This document shows positions 51,674 to 60,325 of a DNA stretch of 64,000 nucleotides, piece by piece. The stretch is from Angustibacter sp049994355 (lineage in GTDB: Bacteria > Actinomycetota > Actinomycetes > Actinomycetales > Angustibacteraceae), in NCBI RefSeq assembly GCF_049994355.1, contig NZ_CP188257.1:1054001-1118000 (forward strand), in the 5' to 3' direction. The notes beneath the pieces were generated by a model. That model searched no databases. It worked only from the letters and a program-made list of their open reading frames with translations, and was not told where the DNA came from. The translations under genes were made by a program, and so were the position numbers. Positions within the stretch are counted from its first letter, which is position 1, and every line of letters starts with the position of its first letter.

Positions 51674-53085
51674 GACGTCGCCTGCGCGAGAACGGGAGCG
51701 GGCTCGCCAGCCGGCCGCCGGCTGGCATGCAGCAGCGCAGATCCCACTGCCGCAGCCAGCCCGAGCCCGGTCGCGACCCACCAGGATGCCTGGTACGCCG
51801 CCACTGCTGCCGGCGGCTTCCAGGCGGTGAGGATGGTCACCAGCACGGCCACGCCGACCCCGGAGGCGACCTGCCGGGAGGCGTTCAGCAGGGCCGAACC
51901 CGTTGCGGCACTGGCGTTCGGCAGTGAGGTGGTGCCGGCGGCCATCAGCGTCCCGAGGGCCAGTCCGACCCCGATCCCGCCGACCACCATCGCGGGCAGC
52001 ATGTCGACCAGGTACGAGGGCTGCGGGGAGGCGGCCAGCGCGCGCCAGGCGAGTCCCGCGGCGAAGAGCAGGCTGCCGATGGTGGCGAGCGCACCCGGTC
52101 CGACTCGCTCGACCAACCGCCGGGAGGCGATGGTGGTCAAGGGCACCAGGGCCGGGCCGGGGGCCATCGCCAGCCCGGTGAGCAGTGGTCCGTAGCCCCA
52201 GATCTGCTGGCACCACAGGGCGTTCGAGACCAGCATGATCGCGAAGGCGATGCTGAACACGAACAGCGCGGCGTTGGCTCTGGCGAACCCGCGGGCGCGC
52301 ACCAGCGCGGGCTCCACCAGTGGCACGGCCTGGGTCAGGCACCGCCGGACGACGACCGCCGCGCTCAGCGCCGCGACGAACAGCAACGACAGGGTGCCGA
52401 CCGACGTCCAGCCCCAGGACGGTCCTTGCAGCAGCCCGGCGACCAGGGAGCCGACCGAGACCACCACCAGCACTGCGGCCACCGGGTCGGGCAGCGCAGT
52501 GCGCGGCTGCGCGGCCGCGTGCGGCAGGGTGCGACGTCCGGCCACCAGGCCGACCAGGCCGATCGGCAGGTTCACCAGGAACACCCAGCGCCAGCTGGCC
52601 TGGACCAGTAGCCCGCCGAGTACTGGCCCCGCCGCAGCCGCCAGGCCGCCCACCGAGGCCCACGCCCGGGTCGCGCGCACCCGGCCCTCGGGTGGCACGC
52701 CCGCCACCAGTAGCGCCAGGGACGACGGCAGCTGCATCGCGGCCCCGGCAGCCTGGACGACTCTGGCGCCGATCAGCACGTCGAGCGTCGGGGCGAGCGC
52801 GCAGGCCAGGGACGCGAGGGTGAACACCGCGGTGCCGAGCAGGAAGGTGCGGCGGTGGCCGTACCGGTCTCCGGCCCGGCCGGCTACGACGAGCAGCGCC
52901 CCGAGCGTGACGGCGTAGGCGTTCAGCACCCAGGAGACGTGGGCCAGCGAGCTGCCGGGGAAGGACTGCCGGATGTCCTCGAACGCGACGTTGACGATCC
53001 ACAGGTCGAGGTTCGTCATGAACACCGCGAGGGCGACCACCGCGAAGATGGAACGGCTGCGTCGGTTTGATTTTCCAATCGACAT
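51670..53085 (-). CDS. MFS efflux transporter, DHA2/EmrB type
   Basis: A 471-residue membrane protein. Motif A-like GDRYGHRRTFLLG after helix 2, NLDLWIVNVAF in helix 1 and WRWVFLVNLPIG in helix 5-6 are family-typical, and 12-14 helices fit the length. It presumably exports a toxic or signalling compound using proton motive force. The ATG has TAGCGT 6 bp upstream and TTGCAT 17 bp before that, a well-spaced leaderless promoter. Divergent from the HxlR gene and probably regulated by it. Confidence 0.93.
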   Translation of the reverse strand: MSIGKSNRRSRSIFAVVALAVFMTNLDLWIVNVAFEDIRQSFPGSSLAHVSWVLNAYAVTLGALLVVAGRAGDRYGHRRTFLLGTAVFTLASLACALAPTLDVLIGARVVQAAGAAMQLPSSLALLVAGVPPEGRVRATRAWASVGGLAAAAGPVLGGLLVQASWRWVFLVNLPIGLVGLVAGRRTLPHAAAQPRTALPDPVAAVLVVVSVGSLVAGLLQGPSWGWTSVGTLSLLFVAALSAAVVVRRCLTQAVPLVEPALVRARGFARANAALFVFSIAFAIMLVSNALWCQQIWGYGPLLTGLAMAPGPALVPLTTIASRRLVERVGPGALATIGSLLFAAGLAWRALAASPQPSYLVDMLPAMVVGGIGVGLALGTLMAAGTTSLPNASAATGSALLNASRQVASGVGVAVLVTILTAWKPPAAVAAYQASWWVATGLGLAAAVGSALLHASRRPAGEPAPVLAQATS

Positions 53086-53091
53086 GCGAGC

Positions 53092-53123
53092 ACGCTAGCG
53101 CTCGTCGGTTTGATATGCAAACC
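53092..53123. promoter_or_regulatory. MFS promoter and HxlR operator candidate
   Basis: On the minus strand TTGCAT (53120-53115), 17 bp, TAGCGT (53097-53092), 6 bp, ATG (53085). The palindrome GGTTTG-ATATG-CAAACC (53107-53123) overlaps this -35. The 12-mer CGTCGGTTTGAT occurs both at 53060 (inside the MFS start region) and 53103, 43 bp apart, giving a plausible pair of HxlR sites. Confidence 0.65.
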
Positions 53124-53130
53124 TATAGGC

Positions 53131-53601
53131 GTGGATCGACTTTCGAACGTCCCTGGACGCCCCTGCGCCGCCGCCGCCGCCCTCGACGTGGTCGGTGACC
53201 GATGGGCCCTGCTGATCGTGCGCGAACTGCTGTTCGGCAACCACCGGTTCACCGAGATCGCCCGCAACACCGGTGCGCCGCGGGACCGCCTGGCCGCCCG
53301 GCTGCGCGACCTGGTCGAGGCCGGCGTGGTCGAGAAGCGGCAGTACCAGACCTCGCCGGAGCGCTTCGACTACCACCTGACTCGGTCCGGTGCGGACCTG
53401 GCCCCGGTGCTGCAGGCCCTGCTGGCCTGGGGTGATAGGTGGGCGGTGGACGACCCGCCGATGCAGCTGCGCCACCACGACCACGACCTCGTGCTGCGGC
53501 CGATCTGCACCACCTGCGGTGAGCGGGTGCGTCGCGACGAGGTGACCCGAGTCGGCCGGCGACCCGACTGGGACGAGGCCGGGCCGGTGTCCGTCCGCTG
53601 A
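53131..53601 (+). CDS. HxlR-family transcription regulator
   Basis: A 156-residue winged-helix protein: LDVVGDRWALLIVRELLFGNHRF is the HxlR signature, FTEIARNTGAPRDRLAARLRDL the recognition helix region and SPERFDYHLTRSG the wing. The C-terminal RPICTTCGERV CxxC could bind zinc. The GTG at 53131 is chosen (AAACCT 6 bp upstream, leaderless-like); a start 7 codons earlier (53110) would lie inside the operator palindrome. It likely represses the divergent MFS-thioesterase operon and senses its effector, a typical arrangement for efflux control. Confidence 0.88.
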   Translation: MDRLSNVPGRPCAAAAALDVVGDRWALLIVRELLFGNHRFTEIARNTGAPRDRLAARLRDLVEAGVVEKRQYQTSPERFDYHLTRSGADLAPVLQALLAWGDRWAVDDPPMQLRHHDHDLVLRPICTTCGERVRRDEVTRVGRRPDWDEAGPVSVR

Positions 53602-53620
53602 GCGCCCGTAGGCTGCGCGC

Positions 53621-54967
53621 GTGACCCGCGTGCTCTGCGTCGACTTCGGCTCCACGTTCACCAAGGCGGCCCTGGTCGACTCCGACGACGGAGCCCTGGT
53701 GGCCACCGCTTCGCACCCCACCACGATCGCGACGGACGTGCTGGACGGCTACCACGCGATCCGGCAAACCCTTGCGGGCGAACGGGTCGAGGAGGTGCTG
53801 GCCTGCTCCAGCGCGGGCGGCGGGTTGCGCCTGGCCGTGGTCGGCTACGAACAGCTCGTGACCGCCGAGGCCGGGCACCGGGTGGGCCTGTCCGCCGGCG
53901 CCCGGGTCGTGCACGTGGCCGCCGGCGAGCTCACCGCGGACGGAGTGCGCGAGCTGCGCGAGAGCCGGCCGGACGTCGTCCTGCTGGTCGGCGGGACCGA
54001 CGGCGGCAACGCAGAGGTGCTGTGCCACAACGCCCGCAGGCTCGGCATCGGCCGGCTGTCGGCCCCGGTCGTGCTGGCCGGCAACATCCAGGCGGCCGCG
54101 CAGGCAGAGCACGAGCTCACCTCGCGAGGGCGCCGGGTCACGGTGACCGCGAACGTGTTGCCGAGGATCGGCGTGCTGGACCCAGAGCCGGCCCGCGCAG
54201 CGATCCGTGAGGTGTTCATCCGGCACGTGATCGGCGGCAAGGGGCTGTCCAAGGGACCCCAGTTCGCGGACATGGTGCGGGCCGCGACGCCGGATGTCGT
54301 GCTGGCCGGGGTCAGCGTGCTCGCGGACGGCGGCCCAGGCGTCGCCGGACTGGGCGACGTCGTCGTGGTGGACGTCGGCGGGGCGACTACGGACGTGTAC
54401 TCGGCGCTCGCACCCGAGGGTGAGGACGCTACCCTGCACAAGGAGGTCGTGGCCACGATGTGGCACGCTCGCACTGTCGAGGGCGACCTCGGAATGCGCT
54501 GGAACGCAACAGGTGTGGTCGCCGCCGCGCGCGCGGAGCACCTGCCGGTCGACCACCACCTGGCGGGGTACGCCGACCGCGTCCAAGCCGAGCCCGGCTA
54601 CCTGCCGGGTCTCGCGTCCGAGATCCGCTACGACCTCCGGTTGGCCGAGCTCGCGGCGACCGTGGCCCTGCGCAGGCACGGTCGAGCGGCCAACCCTTCC
54701 GCGGCGCCCAGGCCGCTGCGTGACGTTGCGCTGGTCGTCGGCTCAGGCGGGGTGCTGCGCCACCACGACGACGCCGCGCGAGCCCAGGTGCTGGCGCCCG
54801 CCGTGAGCGACCATGGCGGTGGGTGGCGGGTTCCGGAGCAGGCGAGGCTGGCTGTGGACGACCGCTACGTGCTCTTCGCCGCCGGGCTGCTCGCCCCGCA
54901 CGCGCCCGGCGCGGCCGCGGGACTCGCGTCCGGCTCGTTGCGTGAGGTGCCGCGCCTGGGCCGGTAG
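53621..54967 (+). CDS. GlmL/MutL-type protein (orphan)
   Basis: A 448-residue ASKHA-fold ATPase of the glutamate-mutase L group: CVDFGSTFTKAALVD at the N terminus, VVVVDVGGATTDVYS in the second lobe and a VGGTDGGNAEVL segment. The family normally accompanies B12-dependent aminomutases, whose reactivation is its proposed role. No mutase genes (small or large subunit) are in the window, so this copy is an orphan or serves a distant enzyme. GTG start with TAGGCT 6 bp upstream (leaderless). It lies 19 bp after the HxlR stop but has its own promoter. Confidence 0.85.
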   Translation: MTRVLCVDFGSTFTKAALVDSDDGALVATASHPTTIATDVLDGYHAIRQTLAGERVEEVLACSSAGGGLRLAVVGYEQLVTAEAGHRVGLSAGARVVHVAAGELTADGVRELRESRPDVVLLVGGTDGGNAEVLCHNARRLGIGRLSAPVVLAGNIQAAAQAEHELTSRGRRVTVTANVLPRIGVLDPEPARAAIREVFIRHVIGGKGLSKGPQFADMVRAATPDVVLAGVSVLADGGPGVAGLGDVVVVDVGGATTDVYSALAPEGEDATLHKEVVATMWHARTVEGDLGMRWNATGVVAAARAEHLPVDHHLAGYADRVQAEPGYLPGLASEIRYDLRLAELAATVALRRHGRAANPSAAPRPLRDVALVVGSGGVLRHHDDAARAQVLAPAVSDHGGGWRVPEQARLAVDDRYVLFAAGLLAPHAPGAAAGLASGSLREVPRLGR

Positions 54968-54981
54968 GACAGGATGGCCAG

Positions 54982-56100
54982 GTGAGCAGCCGCAGGCCGG
55001 ACGACGACACCATCCCGTTCGGCATGCGTGCCACGGCCGCCTGGGCCTGGCGACTGCTGGTGATCGCGGCCGCGTTGTACGTGCTGCTACGGCTGCTCAG
55101 CCTGTTCATCGTGCTCGTCGCGCCGGTGCTGATCGCGTTGCTGTTGGTCGCGTTGGTCCGGCCGCTGACCGACCAGCTCTCCCGGGTGATGCCCCGCGGT
55201 ATCGGCGCCCTCGTCACCGTGCTCGCGGTGATCGCCCTGGTAGCCGGGCTGATCACCTTGGTCAGCACCCAGGTGGCGAGCGGCTTCCCCGAGCTCCAGC
55301 GGCAGGCCGAGGCGGGCGTCCAGGAGGTCCGCGAGTGGCTGGCCGGTCCGCCGCTGCGGCTCACCACGGACCAGCTCGGGCACTACCTGGACCAGGCCAG
55401 GGCCAGCATCTCGGGCAGCGGCAACTCCATCGTCACCGGAGTGTTCGCGGCCACCTCCACGGCCGGGCACGTGGTCGCCGGCGTGTTCATCGCGCTGTTC
55501 TCCACCTACTTCTTCCTCGCCCAGGGCGAGAGCATCTGGCATTGGGTGCTCGGCGTGCTGCCTCGCGCCTCGCGCGGCCGGCTTGACGTCGCCGCCGAGC
55601 GCGGCTGGGTCACCCTCACGTCATTCGTGCGGGCGACGGTGCTGGTGGCCCTGGTCGACGCGGTCGGCATCGGAACGGGCGCGGCGCTGCTCGGCGTCCC
55701 GCTCGCGGTGCCGCTGGCCGTGTTGGTGTTCCTCGGCTCGTTCATCCCGGTCGTCGGCGCCCTGATCTCGGGCTCGGTGGCCGTGCTCATCGCGCTGGTG
55801 ACCGGCGGGCTGGTCAAGGCACTGCTGATGCTGGCGGTGGTGATCGGGGTGCAGCAGGTGGAAGCCCATGTGCTGCAGCCGTTCCTGCTCGGTCGCGCGG
55901 TCAGCGTGCACCCCCTCGCGGTGATCCTCGGGATCGCGGCCGGCGCGTTGGTGGCCGGCATCCTCGGCGCCCTCTTCGCGGTGCCCCTGATCGCGGTGGG
56001 CAACACGATGCTGCTGTCGCTGACCGGTAACGACCCAGCGCCACCGCAGGAGCCGATCCCACCGAAGGCTGTGGACGACGCGAGCGCCACCGACGCCTGA
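54982..56100 (+). CDS. AI-2E-family (YdiK/PerM-like) permease
   Basis: A 372-residue membrane protein of the AI-2 exporter-like superfamily. Paired N-terminal helices (LLVIAAALYVLLRLLSLFIV), a soluble helical stretch (EVREWLAGPPLRLTTDQLGHYL), later helices and the C-terminal QQVEAHVLQPFLLGRAVSVH box are diagnostic. Probably an ion- or small-molecule permease; AI-2 transport is not established for actinobacterial members. The GTG follows CAGGAT by 6 bp (leaderless). Confidence 0.87.
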   Translation: MSSRRPDDDTIPFGMRATAAWAWRLLVIAAALYVLLRLLSLFIVLVAPVLIALLLVALVRPLTDQLSRVMPRGIGALVTVLAVIALVAGLITLVSTQVASGFPELQRQAEAGVQEVREWLAGPPLRLTTDQLGHYLDQARASISGSGNSIVTGVFAATSTAGHVVAGVFIALFSTYFFLAQGESIWHWVLGVLPRASRGRLDVAAERGWVTLTSFVRATVLVALVDAVGIGTGAALLGVPLAVPLAVLVFLGSFIPVVGALISGSVAVLIALVTGGLVKALLMLAVVIGVQQVEAHVLQPFLLGRAVSVHPLAVILGIAAGALVAGILGALFAVPLIAVGNTMLLSLTGNDPAPPQEPIPPKAVDDASATDA

Positions 56101-56152
56101 CCCGGCATGATGGTTCGGCGGCGTGGGGCCGATCGCAACCGGAAGGCCCGCA

Positions 56153-56422
56153 ATGCCGTCGCTCCCGCCGCCCGTCCCTTTCGGCTACCCGGGCCTCGTG
56201 GTGCTCGACGCCGCACCCTGGGTGGTTCGGCTCCGGGCCGCCGCCGGCGAGGTGGGCGAGGTGAGCGCGGCACTGCGCCGCCGGGCGGGCTCGGCGGGTC
56301 TGGCGGGGCCGGCTGGTGAGGCGCTGGCCACTTTGGTGGCGGACGTCGCGCGGCTGGCCGACGAGCTGGCCGCCGGGTGCGGGTCGGCGGCCGATGCGGT
56401 GGCCCGTCAGGCCGGCGCGTGA
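56153..56422 (+). CDS. small alpha-helical protein (WXG100-like partner of DUF1023)
   Basis: An 89-residue protein with a Pro-rich start (MPSLPPPVPFGYPG) and two Ala-rich amphipathic helices (RLRAAAGEVGEVSAALRRRA, ALATLVADVARLADELAAG), resembling the small helical proteins that precede DUF1023 hydrolases in actinobacteria, loosely WXG100-like though the W-x-G is not seen. GGAAGG lies 6 bp before the ATG at 56153; an in-frame upstream GTG (56123) is less likely. Its stop overlaps the next GTG (GTGA). Possibly exported or a partner of the hydrolase. Confidence 0.65.
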   Translation: MPSLPPPVPFGYPGLVVLDAAPWVVRLRAAAGEVGEVSAALRRRAGSAGLAGPAGEALATLVADVARLADELAAGCGSAADAVARQAGA

Positions 56423-58140
56423 GGCCGGTCGAGGTCGACGGCTACGCCCTGGGCGGGTTCGCCGAGGCGGTTGCCGGGCTGGCCACCCGCCTCGAGCAGG
56501 CGACCGGGACTCTCGTCGCTCTGCCGGCCCACCCGGACGTCGCCGCGCTCGCGCAGCCCTGGGCGACCCGGCTGGCGCTCGGCCGCGAGCTGCTGCTCAC
56601 CCGGCTGCGGTCGTTGGCCCGGGTGGTGCTGCTGGCCCGACGCGCCTACCGCACGGTGGAGGACGAGGTCGCGGCGTCCTTCGTCGGGCCGGCGCGGATG
56701 GCGGAGCCGGCGGTGAGTGCCGACAACCTGCTGGACCTGCTCGGTCTCGCGTCGGCCGACCAGCTTGAGGCACTGCTCGTCGCGAGCCCGGCGCTGGCCA
56801 TGGTGGTGGTCGACGAGCCCGGCCGCCCGCCAGGCGGTTCGGACGCCGACCAGCTCGACGCGCTGCTCGCCGGCGGCGCTGCGCAGGTGCGCGTGCACGA
56901 GTTCCTGGTCGGGCTCGACGGCGATCGACTGGCCCGGCTGGCGCTGCTGCACCCCGCGCTGCTGTGCCGGGTGCCGTCGGCACCGGTGGCTGCCCGCTGC
57001 CGGGCCGCCCGCGTCCTGGTGGCGGCCGACCTGGACGTGCTGCTGACCCGGCGAGCGGCGTTGCCGGTCGGGTCGGCCCGCCGCCAGGTGGACCGCCAGA
57101 TCGCCCAGCGCCGCGAGTGGCTCACCGGCACCGTCGAGGTGCGGGACGCCCAGGGCCGCGTGGTGCGGCGCCGGCATCAGCTGCTGGACTTCTCGTCGAA
57201 GGGTGACGGCCAGGTCGTCGAGCTGCTGGGTGACGCGCGGCGGGCCCGCCACCTCGCGGTCTTCGTGCCGGGCACCGGGAGCGACCTCGAGCGAGAGCCC
57301 GGGTCGGTGGACCGGCTGCTGCCGTTCGTCCGGGCCGACCCCGGCCTGGCCGTGGTGCTCTGGCAGGGCGCGGACTTCCCGGACCAGCCGTTCGACGACG
57401 GGTTCCTCCCGCTGCGCCGACATGTGCTGGCGGCCGGCTACCGCGATGCTGCGGACGTCGCCGGGCCGGCCCTCGCGCGTGACGTGGCCGGGCTGCGGCT
57501 GTCCATGCCGCAGCCTGCGGACGACCTGACGGTGCTCGGTCACAGCTACGGCGGCTCGATCGTCGGGGCCGCGCAGGTGCATGGACTAGTGGCGGACCGG
57601 GTGGTGCACATCGCCAGTGCGGGCGCGTTCGTGTCACACGTCGCGCCGGGTGGAACGAGTGCGCCGCGGGTGTTCTCGATGACCGCTCCGGACGACCCGA
57701 TCCAGCTGGCCCAGGGGTACGGCCTGCGCGACGCGGCCTCGCGCTGGCGTGCGATGAGCCCGCGCTGGCTGGTCCCGGCCGCACCGGTCGTGGGTGGCGC
57801 CGTCCACCTCGTGCCGGACGGGTCGGCGATCGGGCACGGCCTCGACCCGGACCGGCTGCCCGGGGTGGTCCGGCTCGACACCGGCAGGTTCGACGACAGC
57901 TGCCGGCTGGTGCGCGGGCACACCGGTGTGTTCGCGCCGGGCACCACGGCGTGGCGGAACCTGCTGGCAACCATGGACGGCGGGCGGGTCGAGGTGCTCG
58001 AACCCAGCAGGTGGCGCACGCACCTCGAGCCGGCTGGCATCCGGCTGGGGGGTGGCGGTGCCTGGCTGCCGCGGTACGTCGTCGACCGCACCCCGTGGAG
58101 CGACCCGACCTACCGACCGCCGACGCTCGACGTGCGATGA
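56419..58140 (+). CDS. DUF1023 alpha/beta-hydrolase
   Basis: A 573-residue protein with an N-terminal ~270-residue helical part (Ala/Leu/Arg-rich) and a C-terminal DUF1023 alpha/beta-hydrolase: HLAVFVPGTGSDLE strand, nucleophile in LGHSYGGSIVGAA (Ser ~376), VFSMTAPDDPIQLAQG and the C-terminal RLDTGRFDDSCRLVRGHTG holding the likely acid and His. No signal peptide seen. The start GTG overlaps the small helical gene stop. Substrate unknown; members may act on lipids or wall esters. Its end overlaps the converging lactonase-like gene by 31 bp. Confidence 0.85.
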   Translation: MRPVEVDGYALGGFAEAVAGLATRLEQATGTLVALPAHPDVAALAQPWATRLALGRELLLTRLRSLARVVLLARRAYRTVEDEVAASFVGPARMAEPAVSADNLLDLLGLASADQLEALLVASPALAMVVVDEPGRPPGGSDADQLDALLAGGAAQVRVHEFLVGLDGDRLARLALLHPALLCRVPSAPVAARCRAARVLVAADLDVLLTRRAALPVGSARRQVDRQIAQRREWLTGTVEVRDAQGRVVRRRHQLLDFSSKGDGQVVELLGDARRARHLAVFVPGTGSDLEREPGSVDRLLPFVRADPGLAVVLWQGADFPDQPFDDGFLPLRRHVLAAGYRDAADVAGPALARDVAGLRLSMPQPADDLTVLGHSYGGSIVGAAQVHGLVADRVVHIASAGAFVSHVAPGGTSAPRVFSMTAPDDPIQLAQGYGLRDAASRWRAMSPRWLVPAAPVVGGAVHLVPDGSAIGHGLDPDRLPGVVRLDTGRFDDSCRLVRGHTGVFAPGTTAWRNLLATMDGGRVEVLEPSRWRTHLEPAGIRLGGGGAWLPRYVVDRTPWSDPTYRPPTLDVR

Positions 58141-58850
58141 GGCGCCCGGCTCGGCTCCCAGACCGCCTCGTCGTGCGCGAACAGCACTCGTCGCGGGTCC
58201 AGAGCGAGGATCTCATCCATCCAGGCCGGGTAGCTCGGTGCGGCGGCTGTCTCGTTGCCGTCCGAGCCCGGCCAGCTGGCGGCCAGCGCGTGCGCCGTGA
58301 AGTCGCTGGCGTGGTCGTGCGACTGCCCAGCCAGCACGACCGTGCCGTCGTCGGTCTGCACCGCCAGCGACTGGTGTCCGGCGGTATGGCCGGGGGTGGC
58401 CAGCACGCGCACGCCAGGGAGGAGCTCCGCCGCGCCGTCCAGCAGCTCGTACCGGACTCCAGGGAAGTCGACCAGCTCGGGCAAGGTGTAGTCCGCGCCC
58501 TCGGCCAGCTCGCGTTCGGTGCGCTGTGCGAAGACCGGAACGCCGGCCAACAGCGGGTTGCCCCCGCAGTGGTCGAAGTGCAGGTGGCAGTTCACCACCA
58601 GACGCACGTCGTCCAGCGACACCCCGCGGGTGCGCAGCGCGGCGCGCAGGTCGGTGCGCCACGGCCGGTAGTGCGCGTCCACCTCGGGGTGCGAGCCCAT
58701 CCCGGTGTCCAGCAGCAGCAGCCCCTCCGGGTGGTGCACCAGGTAGGCGAGCACCACCTCGACGCGGGGCTGTCCGTCGACGGTCTCGGACCCCGGCCGC
58801 AGGAAGCCGCCGAGCCCGAGCCGGTCCACCCTGGTGGCACGGTTCGTCAT
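58110..58850 (-). CDS. MBL-fold hydrolase, lactonase-like
   Basis: A 246-residue metallo-hydrolase: VVNCHLHFDHCGGN is the HxHxDH zinc motif, LATPGHTAGHQSLAV the next His, LAGQSHDHASDF the region of the bridging Asp and FAHDEAVW the last. The layout resembles quorum-quenching AHL lactonases (AiiA-type) and related lipolytic MBL proteins; the substrate is not shown. The ATG is leaderless-type (GACACT, 6 bp upstream), divergent from threonine ammonia-lyase. It overlaps the DUF1023 end by 31 bp antisense. Confidence 0.82.
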   Translation of the reverse strand: MTNRATRVDRLGLGGFLRPGSETVDGQPRVEVVLAYLVHHPEGLLLLDTGMGSHPEVDAHYRPWRTDLRAALRTRGVSLDDVRLVVNCHLHFDHCGGNPLLAGVPVFAQRTERELAEGADYTLPELVDFPGVRYELLDGAAELLPGVRVLATPGHTAGHQSLAVQTDDGTVVLAGQSHDHASDFTAHALAASWPGSDGNETAAAPSYPAWMDEILALDPRRVLFAHDEAVWEPSRAPHRTSSVGGR

Positions 58851-58911
58851 CTGGGCAGTGTCGCACCGGTCGGCTGCCGGACGGCGTCGGCGACGTGCCA
58901 CACTCGCGCGC

Positions 58912-60147
58912 ATGGCATCGACGACGCTGCCCGTGACCCTGGACGACGTGCGGGCCGCCCGCGAGGTGCTCGAGGGTGTGGTGCGACCGACCCCGCTGGA
59001 GTTCAGCCGGGCCCTGTCCGACCGGGTCGGCGGGCCGGTCTTCCTCAAATGCGAGAACCTGCAACGCGCGGGATCGTTCAAGATCCGCGGTGCCTACACC
59101 CGTATCGCCCGGCTCAGCGAGGACGAGAAGCGGCGTGGGGTCGTCGCCGCCAGCGCCGGCAACCACGCCCAGGGCGTGGCGCTCGCGGCCCAGCTGCTCG
59201 GGCTGCGCTCGACCGTCTTCATGCCGACCGTGGCACCGATCCCGAAGCTGCTGGCGACCCGCGGCTACGGCGCGCACGTCGAGCTGGTCGGCTTGACCGT
59301 GGACGAGGCCCTGGTCGCGGCGCGGCGGTACGAGCAGGAGCGGGGAGCGGTCCTGATCCACCCGTTCGACCACGTCGACATCGTGGCCGGCCAGGGCACC
59401 GTGGGCCTGGAGATTGTCGAGGAGTGCCCGGATGTGCGCACGGTGCTCGTCTGCACCGGCGGCGGCGGGCTGCTCGCCGGCATCGCCACGGCGATCAAAG
59501 GGCTGCGCCCCGACGTGCGGGTCGTCGGTGTGCAGGCGGAGGCGGCGGCCGCCTACCCGGCGTCCCTGGCCGCCGGCCGGCCGGTGCCGCTCGCGCGGAT
59601 GGCCACGATGGCGGACGGGATCGCGGTGGGCTGCCCCGGCGAGGTGCCGTACGCCCTGGTCAGCGAGCTGGTGGACGACATCGTCACGGTGAGCGAGGAG
59701 TCCCTGTCGCGGGCCCTGCTGTTCCTGGTCGAGCGGGCCAAGCTGGTGGTCGAGCCGGCCGGGGCCGCGGGCGTCGCGGCTCTGCTCACCGACTCCGCCT
59801 CCGGTCGTCCGTCCTCGTTCGAGGCTCCGGTCGCGGTCGTGCTGTCCGGCGGCAACATCGACCCGCTGCTGCTGCTGCGGGTGCTGCGGCACGGCATGGC
59901 GGCGGCCGGGCGCTACCTGCAGTTCCGACTGCGGGTGCCGGACCGTCCGGGATCGCTGGCCGCGCTGCTCGCCGTGCTCGCCGAGGTCGACGCGAACGTG
60001 CTGGAGATCGAGCACGTGCGCACTGCTTCGACGCTGCACGTGGACGAGGTCGAGATCGCTCTGCAGCTCGAGACCAAGGGCGCCGACCACAGCGAGCAGG
60101 TGCTGAAGACGTTGCGTGACATCGGGTACCCGCTGAACTTCAGCTGA
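58912..60147 (+). CDS. ilvA: threonine ammonia-lyase with C-terminal ACT domain
   Basis: A 411-residue PLP enzyme deaminating threonine to 2-oxobutyrate, the first step to isoleucine. The PLP Lys is in AGSFKIRGAY, SAGNHAQGVAL is the substrate-binding loop, GGGGLLAGIATAI binds phosphate, and VLSGGNIDPLLLLRVL ends the catalytic part. The last ~75 residues (FRLRVPDRPGSLAALLAVLA) are an ACT domain, so this is the short TdcB/IlvA type with one regulatory domain. The ATG at 58912 has CACACT 7 bp upstream (leaderless); the frame before it is a shadow. Confidence 0.92.
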   Translation: MASTTLPVTLDDVRAAREVLEGVVRPTPLEFSRALSDRVGGPVFLKCENLQRAGSFKIRGAYTRIARLSEDEKRRGVVAASAGNHAQGVALAAQLLGLRSTVFMPTVAPIPKLLATRGYGAHVELVGLTVDEALVAARRYEQERGAVLIHPFDHVDIVAGQGTVGLEIVEECPDVRTVLVCTGGGGLLAGIATAIKGLRPDVRVVGVQAEAAAAYPASLAAGRPVPLARMATMADGIAVGCPGEVPYALVSELVDDIVTVSEESLSRALLFLVERAKLVVEPAGAAGVAALLTDSASGRPSSFEAPVAVVLSGGNIDPLLLLRVLRHGMAAAGRYLQFRLRVPDRPGSLAALLAVLAEVDANVLEIEHVRTASTLHVDEVEIALQLETKGADHSEQVLKTLRDIGYPLNFS

Positions 60148-60185
60148 GGCAGCTTCGTCCTGTTGGCGCGGGGCGCTGCAGCCGA

Positions 60186-60202
60186 CCTGGCGTCGGGCCA
60201 GG
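60186..60202 (+). terminator. weak hairpin after ilvA
   Basis: CCTGGC-GTCGG-GCCAGG, 6-bp arms, 38 bp after the ilvA stop, with only a short AAATTG after it. Confidence 0.35.
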
Positions 60203-60277
60203 CGAAATTGCGATGAGTTCTGCGGCGTTGTTCGGTCTACTGGACGACGAGTCAGCCAGCTGAGCAAGGAGTCTCCC

Positions 60278-60325
60278 GTGAGCGATCTCGAGTTGTCGGT
60301 GGTTCGTGGAAGGCTTGTCACATGA
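60278..60325 (+). CDS. possible 15-residue leader peptide overlapping drrA2
   Basis: AAGGAG, 6 bp, GTG opens a 15-codon frame (VSDLELSVVRGRLVT) whose TGA overlaps the ATG of the second DrrA-like gene (ATGA). An ideal Shine-Dalgarno ahead of a short frame that ends on the next start suggests translational coupling or a control peptide. Could be chance. Confidence 0.4.
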   Translation: MSDLELSVVRGRLVT

